Origin: Oikopleura dioica
Taxonomy: Eukaryota > Chordata > Appendicularia > Copelata > Oikopleuridae
Reading direction: 5' to 3'
Length of the DNA: 64,000 nt
NCBI GenBank assembly: GCA_907165135.1
Contig: OU015570.1
Span: 1,887,525-1,951,524 of the forward strand
Every line of letters starts with the position of its first letter. Within the stretch, counting starts at the first letter, position 1. Below are positions 50,500 through 60,928 of the stretch, one piece after another. The notes beneath the pieces are model-generated. The model made no database searches, was not told where the DNA came from, and saw only the letters and a program-made list of their open reading frames with translations. Made by a program: the position numbers and the translations under genes.

Positions 50500-51080
50500 T
50501 AAGACGCGCTTTTTTACGATTGGATTCTTATAACTTTTGATAGAGTTAACCAAATCTGGAGTCTTTGGGATCAAAATGATCCTCTCAAAAAATTAAAATT
50601 TTCCAATGCATTAGATTTTGAAAATTAAGTACCAATTTTCCGGAAATTATTTTAGGTACTCTAAAATATTGTTAGATCGGGACGAAACTAGTACCAGAAA
50701 GATCGCCAGAAAATTTCATGAAGAATGGTACCCATTTTGCTTCGTTTCGAACGTGCCCTTACAAAATAGACGGTAATCGTATTTTAGTACTTTTGGGTAT
50801 CTTGAGCTAGTGATAAAATGCTCTAAAAGATAGATAATAGTCTGGTAATAGTATCAATCTTCATGAAATTTTCTGGCGATCTTTTGGTACTAGTTCCATC
50901 CCGATCGAACAACATTTAGGGGTACCTAAAATCACTTCCGGAAAATTGGTACCTAATTTTCAAAAACTAATGCAGTGGAAAATTTTTATTTTTCGAGAGG
51001 ATCATTTTGAGCCCATAAACTCTAGGTTTGGTTAACTCTATCAAAAGTTATAAAATCCAACCGCAAAAAGCGCGTCTAAG
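50500..51080. mobile_element. about 580-bp palindromic MITE
   Basis: Arms of about 225 bp (50500-50725, 50855-51080) are imperfect reverse complements: AAGACGCGCTTTTTTACG against CGCAAAAAGCGCGTCT, and GTACCAGAAAGATCGCCAGA against TCTGGCGATCTTTTGGTAC. No ORF. The TSD is not resolved. Confidence 0.8.
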
Positions 51081-51444
51081 TATATGTGTGTCAGTGAGAA
51101 ATGATCATTTATATATGGTTTTTGTGTGTTGTGGCGAGCGTTTGAATCGTAGTGGGTACTACCGTTGCGCTCTCACTTTTAAGGCGGTGAAAAATCTGGG
51201 TCTGAAGCCCTCTCAGACCGAGATTTAGCGCGAGGCGTGTATTTTCTGAGACGTACAACACCTACCACACTCCCCGCAGCTCAGAGCTTTGCCGAGCGCG
51301 CACCAATCAGAGCGCGGAGTGAAATAAGCGCCCTCACTCGGAAATAAAATCAAGAATCAAAGTTTAATAAAATAAACGGTTTTTTACAGTGATGATGAAT
51401 TTAAAACTTATTTTTGCTTAAAAGGCGGTTATTTTTAGTACATA
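51081..51444. other. GC-richer segment, unclassified
   Basis: 51110-51350 is richer in G and C than its surroundings (GCGCTC, GCCGAGCGCGCACC). It could be a solo LTR or promoter-like fragment, but no repeat of it is seen in the window. Confidence 0.3.
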
Positions 51445-51605
51445 CAGTGGGTTGCGCAGGTAGTTGCCCCCTAAAGAGCGGGCGAAGGGTCAACCAATCC
51501 TGCAATCACTTTGAGCAAGTCTAGAAAGGAACAATAGAAAAAGCGCGGGCGAAGGGGCAACCAAAGCGGCAATCGCAAAGGGGCAACTACCTGCGCAACC
51601 CACTG
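51445..51605. mobile_element. 161-bp MITE, TA target site (copy B)
   Basis: Ends CAGTGGGTTGCGCAGGTAGT and complement, flanked by TA (51443-51444, 51606-51607). Exactly the same length and interior plan as 24453-24613 (CCCCTAAAGAGCGGG, TCTAGAA, AATAGAAAAAG), but with different end and internal motifs (GGGGCAAC instead of GGTGCGGAAAC). Confidence 0.85.
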
Positions 51606-51649
51606 TAATAATAATATAGTTACATATAATATGTAGTTATATGTAGTTA

Positions 51650-51915
51650 AAATAAATTGATCGATAAAATTTTATTGGCTTTTCCACACTCAATCCCGGC
51701 TTCACCCACTTCAATCTTTGCCTCAACAACTTCGATCCTAGCTTAACAGACGTCAATCCTGGTCGCTCAAGCGTCAATCCCGGCTTCTTAAGATCCGATC
51801 GGGGCGTCACTTTCTTCAATCCTAGCTTCTCAGATCCCAGTCCCGGCTTTTCAGTTGTCTATTATTCCTTCTTGAATAATGATCATGGCTTCTCCAAAAT
51901 TAAATTGACATTGGA
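51650..51915 (+). repeat. outer left arm of MULE: CAATCCCGGCTTCT units
   Basis: Degenerate units of about 20-22 bp (for example CAATCCCGGCTTCACCCACT, then CAATCTTTGCCTCAACAACT). The order of variants is mirrored at 57985-58300. Confidence 0.75.
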
Positions 51916-52404
51916 AAAGCCGTGATTGAAACTGATGAAGCTGGGATTAACGCTGAAAAAGTCGGGATTGACGTCAAAGATTCTTTGACAAAGAACCCGG
52001 GATCGACATTCGAAAATCCAGAATCGGCAGACTCCTGAATTGGCTATTTAAGAAACTCAGGATTTTGAGAAATCCAGGATTTGAGAAATGCGGGATTTTG
52101 GGAAATGCGGGAGCAGAAAAAAGAAAAGGGTTGAAAATTCCAGCGGCGAGAAGCAAATAAAATTTGGCGAGAAAAAAGCCGTCAAAATCGGATAAATGAA
52201 GAACCATTTTCGTGGAAATGCACCAAAAATACGCATTTTTTTACAATTCTAATTATTTGAATCCAATATCTCATTTTTATCAAATAATTTGAGGCTCAAC
52301 AATGTCCGTGCGAGACCCATTTTGGCAAAAACCGTAAGGGAGCTCTTAAAAAGAAAAATAAAAAAAAAAGACCATAAGTCTTTTTAAAACTGGGACAATT
52401 GGAA

Positions 52405-52925
52405 TTTTATAAACGATGGGTGAGGGCGGGGTTGGGGACTTCACTGAGATTGATCACCTCAGAGTTCCCAGCCATTGTCAAGCCCCTTAAATTAAAATAT
52501 CAAGAATCGGGGCTGAGACGGCCCAAAGGGCCGTCAAGCCCCTTAAATTAAAATATCAAGAATCGGGGCTGAGACGGCCCAAAGGGCCGTCAAGCCCCTT
52601 AAATTAAAATATCAAGAATCGGGGCTGAGACGGCCCAAAGGGCCGTCAAGCCCTTAAATAAAAATCAAGAATCGGGGCTGAGACGGCCCAAAGGGCCGTC
52701 AAGCCCCTTAAATAAAAATATCAAGAATCGGGGCTGAGACGGCCCGAAGGGCCGTCAAGCCCCTTAAATTAAAAATCAAGAATCGGGGCTGAGACGGCCC
52801 GAAGGGCCGTCAAGCCCCTTAAATTAAAAATCAAGAATCGGGGCTGAGACGGCCCGAAGGGCCGTCAAGCCCTTAAATTAAAAATCAAGAATCGGGGCTG
52901 AGACGAAGGGCCGTCAAGCCACTAA
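52405..52925. repeat. about 8 copies of a 56-bp GGCCGTC unit
   Basis: After a MITE-type end (GGGCGGGGTTGGGGACTTCA at 52428), the unit AATCGGGGCTGAGAC-GGCCCAAAGGGCCGTC-AAGCCCCTTAAATTAA is repeated head to tail about eight times with small changes. Each unit contains a perfect or near-perfect hairpin. Confidence 0.85.
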
Positions 52926-53170
52926 AACTTAAAAATTAAAAAGAGTGAGCTGAGTGAACTGATTTTCGAAAATGAATTTATCTGCTCAGACAATAATCAC
53001 TCAGCTCAGCTTAGGCTAGCTCAATTATTCACGAACATGATCTATTCTGCTTAGCTTAGCTTAGCTCAGACAAGTTTCATTCAGCTCAGCTTAAGGATTT
53101 CTACACATTTTCCTTACATAAAAGCAGTAAAATACAGCTCAACCCAGCTCACTCAGCTTAGCTCACCTCT
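52926..53170. repeat. CTCAGCT/GCTTAGCT array, left arm of MULE
   Basis: Repeated GCTCAGCTTAGCT and AGCTCA motifs, mirrored by 57755-57900. Confidence 0.75.
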
Positions 53171-53182
53171 TATTTGGGTGAT

Positions 53183-53395
53183 ACGGCCTAATTCTTCGGC
53201 TTGGGGGCCGAAGGATTGATGCGTGTTAGAACTCTGATTCTTCGGCAAAGCCGAAGAACTAATGACTATTTATACAGTGATCCTTCGGCAAGAATCCGAA
53301 GAATAGATGATATAAAAACACTGATTCTTCGGCTATGGATAATTACAACCGAAGAATTGAATAATTCTTATTCACTGATTCTTCGGCTTCTCAAA
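53183..53395. repeat. CTGATTCTTCGGC...GCCGAAGAAT array, left arm of MULE
   Basis: Four or five small hairpins of CTTCGGC and GCCGAAG spaced about 50 bp apart, mirrored at 57590-57750. Confidence 0.8.
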
Positions 53396-53655
53396 AAATT
53401 CTGTTTTTTTTTCTTAAAAAAATTCGTTAGCTCTAAGAAATCAAATAAAAATAAGTAAGTTTCGAGATTTTATTGAATAAATATTTTTCAATTGATTTTA
53501 TTCCAGTCATTATGTACAGCGGTAGAGACAGAAGAAAAAGGGTGTCACCTTTTTAAAAGTATCATTTTCAATAAGAAAAATAAAAAAATGAGAGAAGGGT
53601 AGGCCAAAAAAGGATGAAGTCTTCAGATCTCATTCAAGCATTCAGAGGTCATTAC

Positions 53656-54545
53656 TTAGGAATTAGTAATGAGATTGAAAATTTGCTGAAAGTCCATTTC
53701 GCCCTCGTATGATCGAATAGTGTCAACAATGTGCTTTCTGTAATTATGATTTTGCAGTGCTTCTGCTGACACAATATGGGCCTTACGACCCAAATTGGTC
53801 AAAAAATCGATACTCCGGAAATACATGTAACTTTTCAACACAAACACGCGATCAATACACCGACGCTTATGGGACTTGGCAACAATTTTTCGAAACTCCT
53901 GATTACTTCTTTCTAAAGTATTACTAGTTAAATCAAGGAAGATATCAGCCTCACTAAGAGGCTTGTACCAACTCAAACGCTCTGCGTCGGTGGCAAACCG
54001 TTTTCGATATTTTTTAATGAGTTTCTCACTTGCTTTACGCAACTCGTCGTTTTTCAGACGATCTCGACAAAGATCATCGAATTGAATTTTTCAAGAAGAA
54101 AGTCGAGAAAGGAAACAATCCTTTCATGTGGAAGAAAAGGAAGAGAACGAATACAAGTGTACAAATTCTGAAAGCTCACATTCTCAATCAAGTCATCATG
54201 ATTGTCAGCATTAAAATCTTTCGAGCGTTAGCTGTATAGTGAAAAAAACAATTTTGCGTATAAATACCATCAATGTGATTTGCTGCAGTTGAATAAAGAG
54301 CAGGCTCAGAATCTGTACACAAAATTGACCCATACATTTTCGAACCTTTGATGGACAAATGAATTTCATTAAGCTTCGTAAAAATCATGTTGTACTCTTC
54401 AAACGTCCTGTAGAAATGTAAAACCGCATATATGACGCAATTTTGCATTGAGCCATTTTCATCATGGATCTTTGCTTGAACAAATAAGCATTGCTTGAAG
54501 CGACCTCGCCATAATGTCCACAAAGAACCATCTTAAATGAATCTG
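53656..54545 (-). pseudogene. MULE transposase, catalytic region
   Basis: Two open pieces (54188-54523 and 53656-54042) in different frames. The upstream end has LTDSFK, the likely first catalytic Asp (about 54537). Then come VIYAVLHFYRTFEEYNMIFT and ILCTDSEPALYSTAANH with the second Asp, followed by CFFHYTANARK (the C-x2-H of MULE transposases). LTSNTLERSNQEFRK gives the Glu region. This is the MULE domain order. Stops and at least two frame changes mean it is dead. Confidence 0.75.
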
Positions 54546-56480
54546 TTAACTCCGCAACCGATGATTGATAATTCGACTATTCATCTATCAAAAATGGGGG
54601 TCATGCACGGTCTAGCACTATCTTGCTTCTTCATGCATGTTCTTCAAAACTCTCGTAATCTTCAGCAAAAAAAGTTACATCTCAATGGGGCTTTACGTTT
54701 ATATGAGGCAAATTGATGAACCGAGGGAATCGAAAAAAGTACCCAGTGCAGTCGAGCACGACAAAAAACGGCTTTACGAGGCAAACCCTCCGAATATCTA
54801 TTTTACAACTCGCGCGGTAAAAAAAAGTGTCTCCAAAAAGAGGGGGTTCAACAAAGGTTTCGCTTCCGGAAAATTTCCAAAAATGACGCTTCTTGAACAA
54901 TTACTTTTTCCAAAAGATCATTTTTCGAAAACACATTCGATCAAAATTGTCAATTTATTGAAGGGAAAAAGGACCACACGCTAATAGTGGTCGTTTATTT
55001 AGAGAAATAATTAATAAGAATTTTCATTCTGCAATTTGTGCAGATTAATGGTTTACCATCATAAATTGCTAGTTTGATGTATGACTATTATTAATCGTCC
55101 CGTTTTTATCATTTTAACGACTCGTGCGATAATAAGCCTGGGCATATTCCTTTCGCTAATAATAATCAGACGACTTTGTTATACTTATCGCCTATTGTAC
55201 CTAGAATGAGTCACTCTTGCGATTTTGGCGCAATAATTTCGTTTATGGAGCAAGCTACTAGCGCACAGACTCATGCCAAGTATTCATAAACTGCTACTAA
55301 AGAGATTCTAGTTAAAGCCATTCTGGCCAACATCTGCTGTATCTGGTCAGAGTTCCGGCCTAATAAATCTTGACCTTCGTCGACCTTCGTTCGAGTCATT
55401 TTCTGATTTAAAATATGCCAGAAACGGCAGTTCTTTATTCAGAGAAAAAGGATCAAATGAGGGTGACAAGAAATTTGATGAATTTCTAAAAAGGAATTTT
55501 TTCCCTTTTCCGAATATTCAAAATCTTTCCACACTTCCCATGCAATCTGCAAGCGTAAAGAGCAAACTCAACGATGTAAGTTATCAGTTGCAATTTCAAT
55601 TGAAACTTCACCATGAAATCACTCAAATAAGCTAAGTCAATCAAACTTATCAGAACACAACATAAAAGATGCGTTTAAGTCAAAGCTGACTGTACTATCG
55701 TTCTGAGCGTCTTTATAAAGTGACAAGTTAATCAATTACCAATCTTTATCCGCCACCAAAAAGCTTTGTGCGAGATGGAACCCAGGTTTTATTTTCTCCT
55801 CGAGATCATTTTCTTAATTCGCCTTAGCTGAAATAAAAAAACAGCAAGAATCGAAAGATTTTAAGCTGATTTTTGCAGGCAACAAAGAGATTCTTCTAAA
55901 TTGCTCTTAACCTAATTACTCGGTCATAGTCCTAGTCAATAGCAAGATTCTGATCATCAGAATACATTTCTTTTCTTTTTAAACCGCGAAAAAACAATGA
56001 GCATCTCTCGTATTCTATTTTATCTATCTCTGCCATAACAAAAATTAAAAATTAAGAGAGCGCGCAGATCGAATTTTTTCGCGTGTTTACGTTCCTTTGA
56101 AATAGACGGAAGGGAAATTTAACTTGCTCAAGAGAGAAATAATAGCCATGGAAAGAAGGCTTTTCAATTGTAAAGGGTTAACGATGGTCTGGTGTTTCTT
56201 GGCTTAAGAAATCTAGGAGCATAATTAATATTTGAAGGGGAAGAACAATCCCCTACTTTTCAGCAGAAAATTTTCAAATCCAATTGCCCCTTACCACGGG
56301 GCTTCGCCCCTTTGGTCCTAAGATGCCGGGGTCTAGTCTAGGGTTACTTAGGGTTACCTTCGGTAACCCTAACTAACCCTAGCCTATCCCCCTCGGGTAA
56401 GTTTGTTCTGTCATTTTGCCCAGTGCCCCTAACACTAGCCTCAAATTATAAAGAATACTTCAAGCTTAAAGTTGATTTTT
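54546..56480. other. AT-rich interior of MULE
   Basis: About 1.9 kb with no coding region I trust. A 115-codon plus-strand ORF (54637-54984) is of low-complexity basic composition. 56308-56440 is a copy of the TTAGGG-containing dispersed repeat. Confidence 0.45.
56308..56440 (-). repeat. uninterrupted copy of dispersed TTAGGG-containing repeat
   Basis: In reverse orientation it joins sequence found on both sides of LTR element 1 (696-762 and 22142-22185), so it acts as a related empty site. The centre is a small hairpin, GGGTTACCTTCGGTAACCC. Confidence 0.75.
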
Positions 56481-56489
56481 AATAAATTG

Positions 56490-57431
56490 TCACTTACCTA
56501 CGAGAATCGACTGATATTGAGAAGGAAGTTTTCGAATGAGTTTTTCGTTGTAGAAATAAATCACTCCTGTTTCTGCATCTGGATGCATGATTTTTCTTCC
56601 ATTTTCACAAAGATCTGTGTCAAAGCTCACAGAAAGCTTCGCAAAACGAAAGAAGATACGATTCTCTTCCTTTATTTTTTTCATGAATTTTTTCGAGCTC
56701 ATTTCCTGACTCAGAAAAATCATAGTTCGATACATCATCAATCTCCTGACGCTCAAGCTCGTATTTTCGTCGGAGAAATCGGATCATTTCAAAGAACTCT
56801 CTGTCAGCAGGGAAATTTTCAATAAACTCATCTTCGGAAAAGAGCTCCAACAATTTACGATGACAGAGCATTTTGATTTCCGTATCAGTACTGTGTCGCA
56901 AGCTTGAAAAATTTTAAAAATTTAAAATGATCACTCCAAAAACCTTTCAAAATTCTCGTTAAGAATTTGTTTAAGAGAATTTTTAACACGAATTCTCAAT
57001 GTGATGTGATTGCCACATGTGTGAGCACCACCAGCGACAGGAATGATATGGTATTTTGAAGGATCAAATGTGTTCGAATTTCGGACGATCAATGTCTTGA
57101 ACTCATTCGTTTGATAGGGCGTTCCATCATCTTTTTTTCTAAATCGGATATAGTGTTTTCTTTCCGAGATAGATTGATCGATTTTTAAAATGTTCAAAAA
57201 TTGTCCAATAAAATGAAAAAGTCTTATTTCATACATATAAAATTGAACCATAACTTGAACTTTGTACGTGACTTGGCAGTTTTCGCCGGAACATCCATAA
57301 GTAATGAAGGAGGACAAGGCATATTTCTGGTGAATTAAGATCTCTCGATCACCTTCGACAATTATGATGGAAGGATAGTCCTTGTTATTCCTCACAATCT
57401 CTTTTATTTCGATAAAAATAATATCATCCAT
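56490..57431 (-). pseudogene. MULE N-terminal region, FLYWCH-like zinc finger
   Basis: ATG 57431 opens a 166-codon frame with YALSSFITYGCSGENCQVTY, which looks like a FLYWCH-type finger (C-x4-C followed later by HTCGNH), a DNA-binding domain common in MULE transposases. It stops at 56931. Two further pieces (56620-56901 and 56490-56756) in other frames continue a charged region. It is separated from the catalytic part by 1.9 kb, probably an inserted or intronic region. Broken. Confidence 0.55.
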
Positions 57432-57589
57432 ATTGCATTTATAAAGATTATCTGCAAGAAAAAGAATGAGCGATGAGAGAAGATTTCTGACTTTTAATAG
57501 AGGAAAATTTCTAGATTGCTTTAGTCACAAGATTTGCAGATGATAGAAATAACGAATCTCGAGATTTTTAACATTGCGTCATAATTTTG

Positions 57590-57750
57590 CCGAAGAATCA
57601 GTGTATTATTTTCCAGTCATTATTCGGTCTCAGACCGAGATACCGAAGAATCAGTGTTAATAAAAGCATCAATACTTCGGCATTTTAGCCGAAGAATCAG
57701 AGCAATTGCAGACATTGATTCTTCGGCCTTGCCGAAGAATCAGCCCATAC
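57590..57750. repeat. CTTCGGC hairpin array, right arm of MULE
   Basis: Reverse-complement counterpart of 53183-53395 (GCCGAAGAATCAGTGTTAAT-type units). Confidence 0.8.
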
Positions 57751-57754
57751 CACG

Positions 57755-57900
57755 CTTATTTGGATCTGCTCAGCTAAGCTCAGCTCAATAACCTCTAAAA
57801 ATGGCCAGCTCAGCTCAGCTCAGTGAGCTCCAAAATAGGCGTGCTCAGCTCAGCTCAGAGAATTTCTCACTCATGGCAGCTCAGCTCAGCTCTTTAAAAA
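57755..57900. repeat. CTCAGCT array, right arm of MULE
   Basis: CAGCTCAGCTCAGCT runs, counterpart of 52926-53170. Confidence 0.75.
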
Positions 57901-57984
57901 TAAAGCCAAATTTGTAACTCTGGTGGGAGATTGGAGCTGAGATTTTTGAAAATTTCGAGCTGTTATCTTAATCCTGGGTTAATC

Positions 57985-58300
57985 GATTTCTATCTGGGCT
58001 TTTCCAGCGGCTATCCAATCTTGGGAAGTCATGATCGACATTCGAGAAGCATGATTTGCAACTGAGAAGCCGAGACTGAGGTCTGAGAAGCTAGGATTCA
58101 AGTAAATGACGCTTGGATCGGCATAAAGAAGCCGGGATCGACGCTGGAGATGCAATAATTGACGTTTGAGTCACAAGGATTGACGTCTGAAAGCTATGAT
58201 CGAAGTTGTTGAAGCCGGGATTGAAGTTGATGAAGCCGGGACTGACTGTGGAGAAGCCAATAAAAACAGTTTTATCGTCAATCATTGATTGACAATCAAT
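57985..58300 (-). repeat. outer right arm of MULE
   Basis: Units such as GAAGCCGGGATTGAAGTTGA in the order that mirrors 51650-51915. Confidence 0.75.
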
Positions 58301-58822
58301 CTAAATTAATTCGCATCGCCGTTAGCCAAAGGCGACTATTTTGTTTATAATAGGATGATAAAAGGTATATCAATAGAGCCAGCATAAATATGCAGAAAAA
58401 ACTGCACAAAAAAATGTCTTTTTTACTAAAATAAATTTATCAAAGAAGAGTTCCTAATTAGCAAAGGAAGATTTTTTGCATTCCTAGAGCGCGCTGCTCC
58501 TTAGCGCCCCCACAAGGCCGACCCTCAAGTCAATTTTTCCCCTGCTTCGAGATGTTACGTCATTCCGAGTAATAACCACACCGCAGGCTCAAGTGAAAGT
58601 GCGCCTGAATTTTTAGCGCACCGCCCCGCGAGTGAAATCGCAACGGTATTTGAGAAGTGATGAGTTGCCGCTAGTCTGTGGTGAGCTGAGCGTCTGCGGA
58701 GCGCGGCTGAGCGTTCGCGCGTGGTGAAATGCACTGCGCGTGCCGTGAAAAGCGTTTCGCTGCTGATGAACTGCGCGTGGCGCGGCGGAATCAAGTGCGA
58801 GAGACATGTAAGAAACACTACA
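58301..58822 (-). repeat. probable 3' LTR of element 5
   Basis: Ends GAAACACTACA, like the CCACTACA end of the element 3 LTR, and the sequence beyond the MITE (TATTCCTCCCTC) matches what follows the element 3 LTR (TATTCTTCCCTC). The start of the LTR is not identifiable, so the left limit is arbitrary. The GC-rich segment 58480-58800 lies within it. Confidence 0.45.
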
Positions 58823-58824
58823 TA

Positions 58825-59171
58825 CCGTGGTTTTCCATCTTAAGAGCGCCAAACTTAAGAGCGTTTTTGCCAATATTTTCCAAATTTTGTTATCTGAAAA
58901 AATCCCAACTCTAGAGCGTTTTTAGGAATTTTTAATTAATAATTAGAATAACGGTTATTACAACCTGAAAAATCATTGAAAAAATTGTTTTCTACGCTTT
59001 TAAAAATGACCTCAGATGCATTTTAAGAGTTTTTGAAAAAGTTCATTTTATGCATTTTCATTCATCATTTTTTTCCCACTGTCATCCTAGTTTGATCGTA
59101 AATTTTCTAACTTAAGAGCGTTTTGGTCTCCCTCGTCATCTGAAAAACGCTCTTAAGATGGAAAACGACGG
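58825..59171. mobile_element. 347-bp MITE with TA target site
   Basis: Inverted ends CCGTGGTTTTCCATCTTAAG and CTTAAGATGGAAAACGACGG, flanked by TA (58823-58824, 59172-59173). TTAAGAGCG recurs inside each end. It sits at the LTR/internal boundary of element 5. Confidence 0.85.
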
Positions 59172-59183
59172 TATATTCCTCCC

Positions 59184-60223
59184 TCATTTATTTATAGATT
59201 GTCGACTATGCGGGAGAGGAATGTCTTGTGTTTGAAAGCCAATAATTTCATCGAGTGCATTTTGTCCATAAGCAGTTATTGTTGTCAATGGATCGTTTTC
59301 CATTTGATTGTCAGCATCAATGGGCGGCTGTCGAGCAAGATCAACCGGAACATGTCTGATTGCCAATCAGTGATTGGTGAGCCTTCGATAAACTGTATAT
59401 GAGAAGAAGATGTCTCGTTCTTAGCAGGCCGTTTCAAATTCAACTGTTCTAAGAGGCGAGCCATGATAAATTCATCTTCAGAAATCAGAAGTTGTAGATC
59501 AGTAATTTGAATATTATGAAGATGTCTCCAGAGTGCTCTTTTTCTAGACCATTTGTTTTCGTATTCATCAATGATCTTCTTTCTTGATTCACTTGACGAG
59601 CATATGGCTGTAACAAGGAGATTTTGCAGGAATAAACGAGGAGGCCGTTGAGATTTGAATCACTTGCGTTCAGGTCGAGTTCTTTTGCGCTAGGATTTCG
59701 TACGAGTCGAATTCTTGAATAGAATCTTCAAATTTCTCAATCATACTGCGACTCGTTGTTGTTTTTTCGCAGGTAATTTCAAAGAGCGGGATTCGTATTC
59801 CTTTTGTATAGTTCACGACAAACTGTGTGTAGCGCCTCTTGACATTATTCTCTTGCAAGTGAAATATTTCATTTTGTAGGAGACTTGGCATTCCCTTCTT
59901 TCAATTGTTTCCGGATTTCTCTTATTGCAATTTGAAACACGAAAAAGTGTGATAGTAGAGATGTGACTCGCGTGATTAATCTGAAAGCTTCTCATCCCTT
60001 TCAGATCATTCTCGGCTTCGGCTTGTTTCAGTTCGTGCGTTTCCATTTCCACGGTGGGGGACAGGGATGTGACGACGGGTCCCTTTTGTCCTGGCGCGGG
60101 AGATTTACGAGCGTTGCAGCGCGCCGAGCTGTTTTTCCTGTTTGAACAGCAATTTTTATTGATTTGGGTTCTAGATTGCGGAGTAGCGTGAGCTTTTGAA
60201 AAACCAAGTGAGCAATTGAGCAT
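59184..60223 (-). pseudogene. accessory gene of element 5, decayed
   Basis: Broken frames that echo the 263-aa accessory ORF of element 3. 59670-59891 has EIFHLQENN...RIPLFEITCEKTT, matching EICHYF...FPLEI...CEKT. 59184-59366 has an Asn/Asp/Gln-rich end similar in composition to the element 3 C-terminus. Presence in two elements of different age supports a true family. Function unknown. Confidence 0.5.
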
Positions 60224-60928
60224 TTGTGAGCAAACGAGCAGTTTTCACTTTTTTCTTCTTTCCCCCTTTTAGAAGAAGGTGATTCGCATCGTTCTATTTG
60301 AGCTGGGAGAACGCGTTTAGATCATTTTCCAATACGATGATTTGCCAACTGCACACATTGCCGACATCTGCGAAATAACGGCGCAAGGTTAAGAATAGCG
60401 GTCCAAGTAGAGGGCGCCAATATCTTGAACATAATCAATGTTATGCGAAAATCAATCCATAGTGGCCTGTTTTAACTTTAATTGAGCGGCGATTGAACGG
60501 AACTTGACTCATTCTTGCGTGCATCATATCGCTAAAGTCGTGATTATTGTATTTGAGCTTTGATCGATCGTTGTAGCAGGTCTTTTATACTTTGGTATTC
60601 GAATTTCTATTAAGCACTTTATGAGTTGAACATCTCATCTTATTGTTTTTGTCTAGAGCGCAGACGATCTTTCCATATTAAATCCTTCTTTTCGCTTTGA
60701 TTGAGCAATAGTCGATCATTGACTTTATCAAGAGAGGCTTCTGAGCAAGGATTGTGAGCTTGAGCTTCTTCATCTTTCAGAGCAGATTTTCTTCTTTTTT
60801 CAAACTTCAGTGTGTTTTGAACACGGAGTTGATTTTTGAGCTTGAACTTTTTCTGGATTGAAGTCGTCTTGAGGCTTGTCGCTGCAGATCAATTGCGTTT
60901 AATCGTCCTCAGTTTTGACTTTGAGCGG

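Larger units (their letters stand above)
51650..58300 (-). mobile_element. decayed MULE with satellite-like inverted ends
   Basis: A transposase of the Mutator-like type (minus strand, pieces at 53656-54545 and 56490-57431) sits between mirrored arms. Each arm carries, from outside to inside, an array of CAATCCCGGCTTCT-like units, an array of CTCAGCT and an array with CTTCGGC. The left arm also holds a GGCCGTC array (52405-52925), probably a later insertion. The outer ends align as ATTGATCGATAAAATTTTAT against ATTGACGATAAAACTGTTTT. A 9-11 bp TSD could not be identified, so the limits are approximate. Confidence 0.65.

Noticed and set aside
52460-52925. Regular array resembling CRISPR
   Set aside because: Units are contiguous without unique spacers, the unit contains MITE sequence, and the context is eukaryotic.
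54637-54984. 115-codon basic plus ORF within the MULE
   Set aside because: Low complexity, Lys/Phe-rich, and no neighbour or motif to support it. The opposite strand is equally open.
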